Origin: an uncultured Prevotellaceae bacterium
GTDB lineage: Bacteria > Bacteroidota > Bacteroidia > Bacteroidales > Bacteroidaceae
Direction of reading: 5' to 3'
Length of the DNA: 19,782 bases
Assembly: GCA_937902455.1 (NCBI GenBank)
Contig: CALELI010000025.1
Span: forward strand, 1 to 19,782
Positions within the stretch are counted from its first letter, which is position 1, and each line of letters starts with the position of its first letter. The position numbers and the translations under genes are program-made. The notes below the pieces were generated by a model. That model did not search any database, was not told the DNA's origin, and saw nothing but the letters and a program-made list of their open reading frames with translations. Positions 1 to 7,256 of the stretch are shown here, one piece after another.

Positions 1-23
1 ACAATGAATTTTTAGTTAACAAT
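1..23 (+). repeat. GTTAAC-type dispersed repeat inside the kinase coding frame
   Basis: Bases 1-23 match the intergenic copy at 1565-1587 at 21 of 23 positions; both carry ACAATGAATT followed by AGTTAACAAT. Here the repeat is translated (NEFLVNN) and sits just before the G2 box of the first ATPase module, where the flexible ATP lid is expected. The copy may extend left of the window. Confidence 0.7.
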
Positions 24-1544
24 GGTAATGACACTGAGAATGGCAATGAGCATGACAGCAGGAAGGGCTTCGGGTTCGGATTGATGAACTGCAGGGGAAT
101 TATCGAGAAGTACAGGAAGACGAGCCGGCTGTTCGATGTCTGCACTTTCGACGTAGAGAGCAAGATAGGCGAGGGAAGCAGGTTCCGGTTCAGGTTGCCA
201 AAGGGTGTGAAGAAGGCAGTGATATGCCTGATGCTCCTGGCTGGAATGGGAATGAATGGTCTTGCGCAGGATCAGAATCCGGGCAGCGGAAGATTGCTGG
301 ACATGAAAATCCCGAATGACTCGCTGCTCATCGTCGCCCATGAATTTGCCGACAGCGCATTCTATGCCAATGTGGACAGAAACTACGAGAAGACTTATCT
401 TTTTGCCGACAGTGTGCTCTACTACCTGAACAAATACTACGAGAAGATGAATCCCGAAGGAAGCAAACTGATGGTGCTGAACGGTGGAAGATACAAGCCA
501 GAGATTGATTTATGGAACGAGGGATTCGTGACTGACTACGTGTCGGTTCTCGACATCAGGAACGAGATGGCGATTGCCGCCCTTGCCATGAACGACATGG
601 CAATGTATAAATATAACAATGACGTGTATGCCCGGCTGTACAAGCTGTGCGGACAGGATCACTCGCTCGAGGAATACTGCAAGGCCCTTGACGAGACAAA
701 CCAGAACACGAAGGCTGCCATAATCGAGGTGGTGACTCTGATAATAATCGGTATCGTTGTGTTTGTGCTGGCACACAGGTATCTTGCCCGGCTGGCCAAC
801 TCGCTCAGCGACGAAGAGAACAGGAAGATAGAATACGAGGACAACAACCTGCATGTGCAGAACATGATTCTCGACAACTGCCTGTCGACCATAAAGCACG
901 AGACGATGTATTATCCGTCGAGAATAATCAATCTGACTGAGGCGGATGACCCATCGACAAGCTCAGGGCAAGCTCATGGTGGAAGGATTGACGTGAAGGG
1001 CGCCTGTGAACTGGCTGTGTACTATGAGGAGGTGCTGGGCGTACTCACGGAACATGCCATGAAGCAACTGGAGAATGTGCAGTTCAAGAGGAAAAAGATG
1101 AAGGCATCGGAACTGGTGGGCTATTTCAATAGCGAAATGGGGGTTGAGAACGCACATGGCACCAGTGACGAAGTGATGTTTATGGGCGACGAGGAGATGT
1201 TGCACTATCTCATTGACAGCCTGATAGGACTTGGCAAGGAACACGGCTCGGGTAACAATGAACTGAAATTTTATTTTGAAATGTCGGAAGGATTTGTTAA
1301 GTTTGCATTCGAAGACAGAAATATGATGCTCTCTGATGATGAAATGGATGGGCTTTTCTACCCGGATAACCTGAAATACGATGCAGTGAATGACAGACTT
1401 GTTGGGACGCAATATCTTGTGTGCAAGCAGATTATCAGAGAACACGACGAGCATTGCGGTCGCAGAGGGTGCAGAATCTATGCCGAACGAGGGGAGAGTG
1501 GGGGAAGGATTGTCTTCACCCTGCCGGAATATAAGATTAGTTAA
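1..1544 (+). CDS. Tandem-module membrane sensor histidine kinase, C-terminal part (5' end outside window)
   Basis: The frame is open from the left window edge, so the N-terminus is missing; the apparent start at 81 is an internal TTG. The first visible residues (GFGFGLMNCRGIIEKYRK, then an FRFRLP ending) are the G2 box and last strand of a HATPase_c domain, i.e. a first kinase module. Numbering from base 81, a hydrophobic segment follows at about 44-62, an extracytoplasmic helical region at 65-210, a second membrane helix at 212-232, and then a second kinase-like module: an H-box-like KHET with His273, a second helix at about 306-340, and a degenerate ATPase domain ending in RIVFTLPEY. The second module resembles the Bacteroidota DUF5112/DUF5113 sensor proteins (recalled, not searched). 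It lies upstream of a response regulator, its likely partner. Two dispersed repeats are read in frame in it (bases 1-23 and 950-971). Its stop codon lies in a repeat. Confidence 0.82.
   Translation, partial: NEFLVNNGNDTENGNEHDSRKGFGFGLMNCRGIIEKYRKTSRLFDVCTFDVESKIGEGSRFRFRLPKGVKKAVICLMLLAGMGMNGLAQDQNPGSGRLLDMKIPNDSLLIVAHEFADSAFYANVDRNYEKTYLFADSVLYYLNKYYEKMNPEGSKLMVLNGGRYKPEIDLWNEGFVTDYVSVLDIRNEMAIAALAMNDMAMYKYNNDVYARLYKLCGQDHSLEEYCKALDETNQNTKAAIIEVVTLIIIGIVVFVLAHRYLARLANSLSDEENRKIEYEDNNLHVQNMILDNCLSTIKHETMYYPSRIINLTEADDPSTSSGQAHGGRIDVKGACELAVYYEEVLGVLTEHAMKQLENVQFKRKKMKASELVGYFNSEMGVENAHGTSDEVMFMGDEEMLHYLIDSLIGLGKEHGSGNNELKFYFEMSEGFVKFAFEDRNMMLSDDEMDGLFYPDNLKYDAVNDRLVGTQYLVCKQIIREHDEHCGRRGCRIYAERGESGGRIVFTLPEYKIS
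950..971 (+). repeat. Short dispersed repeat (CGACAAGCTCAGGG core) inside kinase coding frame
   Basis: Bases 950-971 match 17052-17073 at 20 of 22 positions, sharing the core TCGACAAGCTCAGGG. Here it is read in frame as PSTSSGQA (residues 291-298 of the frame counted from base 81), between the two helices expected of the second module's dimerisation domain. The same core is, from memory, a common short repeat in Bacteroidota genomes. Confidence 0.75.
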
Positions 1545-1587
1545 CAGTTATCAGTTAACAGTTAACAATGAATTATAAGTTAACAAT
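1540..1587 (+). repeat. Cluster of four GTTAAC units between kinase and response regulator
   Basis: GTTAAC occurs at 1540, 1554, 1561 and 1579, embedded in AGTTAACAGTTATCAGTTAAC-like sequence and followed by related AT-rich sequence to about 1615. The first unit supplies the TAA stop of the kinase gene (1542-1544). The block fills most of the 92-base gap to the response regulator. The pattern resembles short AT-rich dispersed repeats common in Prevotella/Bacteroides intergenic DNA (from memory). Confidence 0.7.
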
Positions 1588-1636
1588 TATCAGGTGATAG
1601 GTTAAAGGTTATTGGGAAACAGTAATAAAAATATAT

Positions 1637-2353
1637 ATGGATAGATTTAAGGTTATTATCGTAGAAGATGTCAAGCTGGAACTGAAAGGTACTGAGGGTA
1701 TCTTCAGGAATGACATTCCGGAGGCCGAGATTATCGGTACGGCTCAGAACGAAATGGAGCTGTGGGGACTTATGAAGGAAAACGAACCCGACCTCGTCCT
1801 ACTTGACCTCGGGCTCGGTGGCTCGACTACCGTAGGAGTTGACATCTGCAAGCAACTGAAAAAGAGATATCAGAATGTAAAGGTTCTGATTTTCACGGGT
1901 GAAATAATGAACGAGCGCCTATGGGTGGATGCCCTGAAAGCAGGTGCTGACGGCATTATCCTGAAATGTGGCGAATTGCTCACGAAGGGTGATGTGATGC
2001 AGGTGATGAGTGGCAAGCGTATGGTCTTCAATCAGCCAATCCTCGAGAAGATACTGCTGAGATATACTCAGCAAATCGAGAAGGAGACAATGCTGATGGA
2101 CGCTGAAATAGAATATGACCTGGATGAATATGACAAGCGCCTGCTGAAACATCTTGCTCTGGGTTATACGAAGGATATGATAGCAAACCTGAAAAACATG
2201 CCGTTCGGAGTGAAGTCGCTCGAGAAGCGTCAGAACGACCTCGTGGCTCGACTATTTGGTGAGAGCAGCAGGAATGTCAATGCAACCCGTCTGGTCACAA
2301 AAGCCTTCCAGCTGGGAATCCTAAATGTTGACGACTTGGAAGAGGAGGAATGA
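1637..2353 (+). CDS. Response regulator with receiver domain and LuxR/NarL-like C-terminal helix-turn-helix
   Basis: The 238-residue protein begins with a receiver domain: acidic pair E10-D11, phospho-acceptor D57 in LVLLDLGLGG, T87 and conserved K110 in GADGIILK. A charged linker (about 140-165) leads to a helical C-terminal domain (ALGYTKDMIANLKNMPFGVK, then an RLV-KAF-LGIL stretch) resembling a NarL/FixJ-type DNA-binding domain, although the recognition part is unusual. It follows the tandem sensor kinase, so it is the likely phosphorylation target, but the direction and its genes are not shown by sequence. The start ATG lacks a clear Shine-Dalgarno. Its terminal EEEE codons double as the ribosome site of the next gene, and its TGA overlaps an ATG there. 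Confidence 0.88.
   Translation: MDRFKVIIVEDVKLELKGTEGIFRNDIPEAEIIGTAQNEMELWGLMKENEPDLVLLDLGLGGSTTVGVDICKQLKKRYQNVKVLIFTGEIMNERLWVDALKAGADGIILKCGELLTKGDVMQVMSGKRMVFNQPILEKILLRYTQQIEKETMLMDAEIEYDLDEYDKRLLKHLALGYTKDMIANLKNMPFGVKSLEKRQNDLVARLFGESSRNVNATRLVTKAFQLGILNVDDLEEEE
2343..2348 (+). promoter_or_regulatory. Shine-Dalgarno AGGAGG that selects the aminotransferase start
   Basis: AGGAGG lies seven bases before the ATG at 2356 but only one base before the in-frame ATG at 2350. The spacing favours 2356 as the start. The same bases encode the acidic C-terminal tail of the response regulator, so the two genes are probably translationally linked. Confidence 0.65.
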
Positions 2354-2355
2354 TC

Positions 2356-3495
2356 ATGAATGTGAAATATAATGACCTGAAACGGGTGAACGACACCTAT
2401 GGAGAGGATCTGACCGAGGCCATAAATGGTGTGCTGGCAAAGGGATGGTACGTGAAGGGCCGGGAGGTGGAACTCTTCGAACGTGAGTTTGCCGAATATG
2501 TCGGAACAAAATACTGCATAGGAGTCGGAAATGGACTTGATGCCCTGACCTTGATATTGCAGGCGTGGAAAGAGATATACGGATGGACGGAAGGTGACGA
2601 GGTGATAGTGCCATCGCATACATTCATCGCAACAGCGCTGGCCGTGTCGAGTATTGGGCTGAAACCTGTGTTTTGCGAAGTACGTGGCGATAACGCCCTC
2701 ATGGATGAATCCTTGCTGGAGGGAATGATATCGTACAGGACAAAGGCCATCATACCAGTGCATCTCTATGGTCAGATGTGCGAGATGGATACTATCAACC
2801 AGATTGCTCGCTCACACGGGCTTAAGGTCCTTGAAGATGCCTGTCAGGCACATGGAGCATTGTATAACTCTTCGCTGAAGATGGACCTTACCAGCATGTT
2901 CGGACGCAGGGCAGGGAATCTTGGCTGTGCAGCTGCATTCAGTTTCTATCCTGGCAAGAATCTGGGATGTCTTGGCGACGGAGGTTGTGTGGTGACTAAT
3001 GACGAAGATGTTGCGGTGATGATAAGACAAATGGCTAACTATGGTCAGTCGGACAAGTATGTACACAACTACAAGGGTGTGAATACCAGGCTCGACGAAC
3101 TGCAGGCAGCCATACTGAGAGTGAAACTCAGAAGACTGGACAAGGACAATGCCCGACGACTGGAGATAGCAAAGTATTACTGCGAGAACATAAAGAACGA
3201 ATGGATAAAGGTCCCGAGATTTATTGGTGACATGAGTAACGTGTACCATGTATTTCCTGTAAGATGCAAGAACAGGGATAATTTGTGGTCATATCTCAGG
3301 AACTGTGGTATCGAGACACTGATTCACTATCCGGTACCAATCTACAAGCAGAAGGCATACCAGGAATATGCCTATCTTCACATGCCGGAAACGGAAGACT
3401 GGTCGAACGAAGAACTCAGCCTTCCTCTGAATGTGTCGCTGACGGACGAGGAAGTCAGATGGATTGTTGAGAGAATAAATGAATATAATTGCTAG
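2356..3495 (+). CDS. DegT/DnrJ/EryC1/StrS-family PLP-dependent sugar aminotransferase
   Basis: The 379-residue protein (from ATG 2356; an ATG at 2350 would add two residues) has the full pattern of nucleotide-sugar aminotransferases: GNGLDALTLIL near the N-terminus, DEVIVPSHTFIATALA, VHLYGQ, EDACQAHGA with PLP-contacting Asp161, and FSFYPGKNLGCLGDGG with Schiff-base Lys201. The family transfers an amino group, usually from glutamate, to a keto-sugar nucleotide. The nearest subtype I would guess is a dTDP-3-keto-6-deoxyhexose transaminase (FdtB/QdtB-like), but the exact sugar cannot be read from sequence. Between EDACQAHGA and the PLP lysine there is an extra segment (about YNSSLKMDLTSMF) longer than in typical members. 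It directly follows a response regulator and faces a glycosyltransferase, which fits a role in surface glycan synthesis. Confidence 0.9.
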   Translation: MNVKYNDLKRVNDTYGEDLTEAINGVLAKGWYVKGREVELFEREFAEYVGTKYCIGVGNGLDALTLILQAWKEIYGWTEGDEVIVPSHTFIATALAVSSIGLKPVFCEVRGDNALMDESLLEGMISYRTKAIIPVHLYGQMCEMDTINQIARSHGLKVLEDACQAHGALYNSSLKMDLTSMFGRRAGNLGCAAAFSFYPGKNLGCLGDGGCVVTNDEDVAVMIRQMANYGQSDKYVHNYKGVNTRLDELQAAILRVKLRRLDKDNARRLEIAKYYCENIKNEWIKVPRFIGDMSNVYHVFPVRCKNRDNLWSYLRNCGIETLIHYPVPIYKQKAYQEYAYLHMPETEDWSNEELSLPLNVSLTDEEVRWIVERINEYNC

Positions 3496-4558
3496 CGACC
3501 TTGATGTGGTCGTGATGGCGACGGATATACTCGATACTCTGACGACTTAGTTCGGGTAAGACTTCAGGATGGAGCACAAGTTGCTCCATCTTTTTGTAGC
3601 AATCCTCTTCGTCAGGAAGGACGTTGATGATAGGGCGGAGTTCGTTCTCGCTGAGTATCTCGTAGTTCTCAGGCTCGCCACCTCCAACAACTATAAGTCC
3701 TTTTGCCATAGCGAGTAAGGCATTCATTGCTGGAGTATAACTATAAAGCTGGTCAAGGATTACGTCAGAGGTATTCATCATGTTCTGATATTCATCGTAA
3801 GGTACATTCTCGGCCTTGACAATTTCGCAGCGGGTAGGGTAGGTGGCCTTCACTCTCTCGAGGGCACGAAGCATGATGTCGGTACCCTTGTAAGCAGAAC
3901 GGGTCTTCTGGATTCCGACGAAGAATCGTACTGTGGAATGTCCGTCGTCGATACGTGGAGTGATTTCGGACATGTTGATCGGGAACGGAATGAAATGTGT
4001 CTTGTCGGGGAAGACTGGACGATAACAACGGTCGTATTCATACAATCCACTGATGATGCCGTCGCAGTCAGCCGCTATTGTCTTGTTGATTGATGTCTTC
4101 TCGCCGTCGAGCCAGTCGCGGATGAAGTCCTGATTGTAAGGTTCAATACGTTGCTTGTCTCCGAGGTTGAAATCGCTGTAACGGAATGTGGTGCAGTCAA
4201 GGCAGGTCTTCACCCAGTAATGATCCATTCCGAATGCTCCCATGAACATCTTCTTGTTATGATGACGCAGGAACTTGTAGAACGGCAATATCTTACCCGC
4301 TCTGAGGTCGAGAAACACAGGGTTGATGAGCTGTACCACATCGTAGCCACGTAGTTTCGGAAGGGTTCGGATGACATCAATGACATATTTGATGGTATCC
4401 TTTGCTGACAGCGATTTGCGTTTGAGGTCTATGTCGCGCGAATAGTCCTTCCAGGAGTCTCCGTCGGAAACCACCGTCACTTCATGTCCGAGTTCACGAA
4501 GTCCCTGTGCGAGGGTCCAGTGGACATTGCTGTATTCCCCGAGTAAAAGTATCTTCAT
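3455..4558 (-). CDS. GT4-like glycosyltransferase (GT-B fold)
   Basis: The 367-residue protein starts MKILLLGEYSNVHWTLAQGL and continues LGHEVTVVSDG, the usual first Rossmann unit of GT-B enzymes that process hexoses onto glycans. The C-terminal half carries a GT4-like donor-binding pattern: RFFVGIQKTRSAYKGTDIML, then ALLAMAKGLIVVGGGEPENYE in the place of the E-x7-E motif. No membrane segment is visible, so it probably acts on the cytoplasmic face. Its ATG overlaps the stop of the upstream mltG-like gene as ATGA (4555-4558), which implies co-translation. Its 3' end overlaps the 3' end of the convergent aminotransferase by 41 bases. Donor and acceptor are unknown. Confidence 0.8.
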   Translation of the reverse strand: MKILLLGEYSNVHWTLAQGLRELGHEVTVVSDGDSWKDYSRDIDLKRKSLSAKDTIKYVIDVIRTLPKLRGYDVVQLINPVFLDLRAGKILPFYKFLRHHNKKMFMGAFGMDHYWVKTCLDCTTFRYSDFNLGDKQRIEPYNQDFIRDWLDGEKTSINKTIAADCDGIISGLYEYDRCYRPVFPDKTHFIPFPINMSEITPRIDDGHSTVRFFVGIQKTRSAYKGTDIMLRALERVKATYPTRCEIVKAENVPYDEYQNMMNTSDVILDQLYSYTPAMNALLAMAKGLIVVGGGEPENYEILSENELRPIINVLPDEEDCYKKMEQLVLHPEVLPELSRQSIEYIRRHHDHIKVASNYIHLFSQQSI

Positions 4559-5583
4559 CTGCGTATTCCTCTTTGATTAAGTGCCTGCTGGTATTTTCTT
4601 GCATTGATGAGGTGCTGTGCACCAGTGGAAGCAAAGTTGTGAGTGCCAGACAGATCCTCCTTGGCACACATGTAGAGATAGTCGTTGACATCATGGTTGA
4701 GCACGGCGTCAATTGCCGCGATGGATGCAATCCGGATTGGTCCTGGAGGAAGTCCTGCGTACTTGTAAGTATTATAAGGAGAGTCGTATGCAAGATGCTG
4801 CTTGAGTACACGATGGATTCTGAAATCACCGACTGCGAATATCACTGTAGGGTCACTCTGGAGAAGCATACCCTTATTGAGACGATTTATGTAAAGTCCT
4901 GCTATCGTGGGCTTTTCGGAGTCGGCTGAAGTCTCGCTGTCGATGATACTTGCCAAGGTACACACCTGATTGGGAGTCATTCCGAGAGTTTCTGCCTTGC
5001 TGAGTCGGGCGGATGTCCAGAACTGCTCGTTTGCATCCTCGAAACGTTTCATGAGGTTGCTGGCAGAGATATCCCAGTAGACTTCATAAGAATCAGGAAT
5101 AAACAATGACGGTATGGTCTGCCGGGTGTAGCCTAATGATTCACAAATACTGTCGTCCGTGAAGGTTTCGAGAATAGTCAGTGAATCGAGCATTATCTGC
5201 CGGCTCAATCTGCCAGCCAGTTCGGGAAGGGTCCGCACAGAGGGAACGACAAGCATGAGTGGCGTTGATGCATGGCCTCTGAGATTGAGGAATAAATCAA
5301 GTATATTCATGTCGGAACTTACAAGGTAACGACCTGTATGAATGTCGCCTGAATATTGACTTGCAGATGCCATGATGCTGAAAATGGCTGTGTTGGTTCC
5401 AGAGACTGTCTGACTGACTTTCGTGCAGACAGAATCAATGTCGTCATCGTTGTCTATATATATATAGGTGTTTTCAGAAACATCAAAAGGCTTGAAAACG
5501 GAATAGATAATAATGCCTGCACCTATAATAAATATGCACAATTTTGATAATAATATGAATATTATTCGTTTCTTTTTGTTCAT
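4555..5583 (-). CDS. mltG: MltG (YceG-like) endolytic murein transglycosylase
   Basis: The 342-residue protein has one N-terminal membrane anchor (about 7-30) after a KKKR positive patch, with the rest expected in the periplasm. The YceG/MltG hallmarks are present: IPDSYEVYW (residues 162-170), CTLASIIDSETS with presumed catalytic Glu217, then KPTIAGLYINRLNKGMLLQSDPTVIFA and YKYAGLPPGPI near the C-terminus. MltG cuts nascent peptidoglycan strands internally and so sets glycan length. Length is near the E. coli homologue (about 340). It is transcribed divergently from the GH51 gene with 50 bases between start codons, and its stop overlaps the start of a glycosyltransferase, an uncommon partner that suggests coordination of wall and surface-glycan work (inference). 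Confidence 0.92.
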   Translation of the reverse strand: MNKKKRIIFILLSKLCIFIIGAGIIIYSVFKPFDVSENTYIYIDNDDDIDSVCTKVSQTVSGTNTAIFSIMASASQYSGDIHTGRYLVSSDMNILDLFLNLRGHASTPLMLVVPSVRTLPELAGRLSRQIMLDSLTILETFTDDSICESLGYTRQTIPSLFIPDSYEVYWDISASNLMKRFEDANEQFWTSARLSKAETLGMTPNQVCTLASIIDSETSADSEKPTIAGLYINRLNKGMLLQSDPTVIFAVGDFRIHRVLKQHLAYDSPYNTYKYAGLPPGPIRIASIAAIDAVLNHDVNDYLYMCAKEDLSGTHNFASTGAQHLINARKYQQALNQRGIRR

Positions 5584-5608
5584 TGTATGATTTTTTTTCT
5601 TAACTTTG
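5575..5608 (+). promoter_or_regulatory. Bacteroidota-type promoter of the GH51 gene
   Basis: TAACTTTG at 5601-5608 fits the -7 consensus TAnnTTTG, with TTTG at 5575-5578, 22 bases upstream (slightly long). The ATG is 25 bases after the -7 box. The upstream box falls inside the first codons of the divergent mltG. Confidence 0.65.
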
Positions 5609-5639
5609 CAAAGATAAGAAATTTCTGTGAAATATGAAA
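5609..5639 (-). promoter_or_regulatory. Bacteroidota-type promoter of mltG
   Basis: On the minus strand 5616-5609 reads TATCTTTG, a full match to TAnnTTTG, 25 bases before the mltG ATG. TTTC at 5639-5636 (one mismatch to TTTG) stands 19 bases upstream and covers the GH51 start codon. The box abuts the opposite-facing -7 box of the GH51 gene. Confidence 0.6.
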
Positions 5640-7202
5640 AGATTTATATTAGCTATTAATTGCCTTTTTGTTGCAATCAGCATTAATGCCCAAAAGGAGA
5701 GTACTGTAACATTGCAGATTAACGATGCAAAACAAGTGATTAACAAGGAAATATATGGCCAGTTTGCCGAGCATCTTGGTTCCTGTATTTATGGAGGGCT
5801 TTGGGTCGGTAAGGATTCGAAGATTCCTAATACTCAGGGTTATAGAAATGATGTTCTGCAGGCATTGAAAGACATAAAAGTACCGGTAATGAGATGGCCA
5901 GGTGGCTGTTTTGCAGATGAATATCACTGGATGGATGGGGTAGGGCCTCAGGAGAACCGACCAAGAATGGTGAATAACAACTGGGGCGGTACAGTGGAAG
6001 ATAACAGTTTCGGAACACACGAGTTTCTCAATCTCTGTGAATTGCTTGGCTGCGAGCCTTATGTAAGCATGAATGTCGGCAGCGGAAGCGTTCAGGAAAC
6101 TGCACAATGGGTGGAATACATGACTGCCAAGGATGGTCCGATGGCAAAATTGCGTAAGCAGAATGGTCGTGAACAGCCATGGAAGGTAAAGTATATCGGT
6201 GTTGGAAACGAAAGCTGGGGATGTGGCGGTAACATGCGACCAGAATATTATTCAGACCTTTATCGCAGGTATGCAACATATTGCAGAGAGTATAATGGTA
6301 ACAGCCTTTATAAGATTGGCAGCGGTGCCAGTGACTATGACTACAACTGGACAGAAACCCTCATGAAACAGATTGGAGACCAGATGAAGGGACTTTCTCT
6401 GCATTATTATACATGCTATACCTGGAACGGAAGCAAAGGAAGCGCAACAAACTTTTCCGACGACCAGTATTACTGGGCAATCGCCAAGTGTGGTGTCGGC
6501 ATAGAGGAAGTTATCAAGAAACAGATTGCAATCATGGATCAATATGATCCTAAGGGCAAGGTTGACTTGCTGGTTGACGAATGGGGAACTTGGTGGGACG
6601 AGGAACCAGGCAGTATCCGTGGACATCTCTATCAGCAGAATACCATGCGCGATGCAATGGTTGCAGCATTCTCACTCAATGTATTCCATCAGTACACAAA
6701 ACGTATCAAGATGACAAACATTGCACAGATTGCCAATGTATTGCAGAGTATGGTACTGACAAAGGATGACAAGATGGTTCTGACTCCAACTTATCATGTG
6801 TTCAAGATGTACACAGAGAACATGGGCGCAACAAATATTCCACTGAAAGTTTCCAGCGATCAGTTCATTGCAGAAAATGAACGATACAAAACTGATGGCA
6901 CACCAAACCGTGTTTCTCCATACATCAGTGCATCTGCTTCCAAGAAATCAGACGGAACCGTGACAATAAACCTTGCAAATGCAGATCTTGCAAACAGCAA
7001 TAAAGTAACAATTGATGTATCCGGAATTCAAGGCAAAGTCACAAATGCAACAATCCTGACTTCAGCAAATGTCAGCGACCATAACACGTTTGACAATCCA
7101 AACAAGGTTTCCACTAAGGAATTCAAAAACGCAAAAATCTCAAATGGTAAACTTGTGATTGATATGCCAAAAATGAGCATTGTCGTACTTCAAATCAAAT
7201 AA
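5634..7202 (+). CDS. Secreted alpha-L-arabinofuranosidase, glycoside hydrolase family 51
   Basis: The 522-residue protein has a Sec signal peptide (hydrophobic stretch 4-18, likely cut after NAQ at residue 20). GH51 motifs are clear: YGQFAEHLGSCIYGGLWVG, VMRWPGGCFADEYHW, GVGNESWGCGG with acid/base Glu193, and LLVDEWGTWW with nucleophile Glu316. A C-terminal beta-sandwich domain (about 410-522) is typical of the family. The enzyme removes non-reducing arabinofuranosyl residues from plant arabinoxylan or arabinan, here after export to the periplasm or surface. No C-terminal sorting tail is seen, so periplasmic location is more likely. A secreted partner gene follows 54 bases downstream with no terminator between. 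Codon use is more AT-rich than in the upstream region-1 genes. Confidence 0.95.
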   Translation: MKRFILAINCLFVAISINAQKESTVTLQINDAKQVINKEIYGQFAEHLGSCIYGGLWVGKDSKIPNTQGYRNDVLQALKDIKVPVMRWPGGCFADEYHWMDGVGPQENRPRMVNNNWGGTVEDNSFGTHEFLNLCELLGCEPYVSMNVGSGSVQETAQWVEYMTAKDGPMAKLRKQNGREQPWKVKYIGVGNESWGCGGNMRPEYYSDLYRRYATYCREYNGNSLYKIGSGASDYDYNWTETLMKQIGDQMKGLSLHYYTCYTWNGSKGSATNFSDDQYYWAIAKCGVGIEEVIKKQIAIMDQYDPKGKVDLLVDEWGTWWDEEPGSIRGHLYQQNTMRDAMVAAFSLNVFHQYTKRIKMTNIAQIANVLQSMVLTKDDKMVLTPTYHVFKMYTENMGATNIPLKVSSDQFIAENERYKTDGTPNRVSPYISASASKKSDGTVTINLANADLANSNKVTIDVSGIQGKVTNATILTSANVSDHNTFDNPNKVSTKEFKNAKISNGKLVIDMPKMSIVVLQIK

Positions 7203-7256
7203 GTATACATATTTCAATTATAATCGGCGTTATGTTTAATTTAAAATATTGATAGT

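Noticed and set aside
1540..1615. CRISPR-like array at the GTTAAC units
   Set aside because: Units are short, irregularly spaced and lack unique spacers of constant length; they fit simple dispersed repeats.
2350..2355. Alternative start of the aminotransferase at 2350
   Set aside because: The Shine-Dalgarno is only one base away from it but seven from the ATG at 2356.
4507..4929. 140-codon plus-strand frame opposite mltG and the glycosyltransferase
   Set aside because: Antisense to well-recognised genes; repeated Val/Cys-rich shadow composition.
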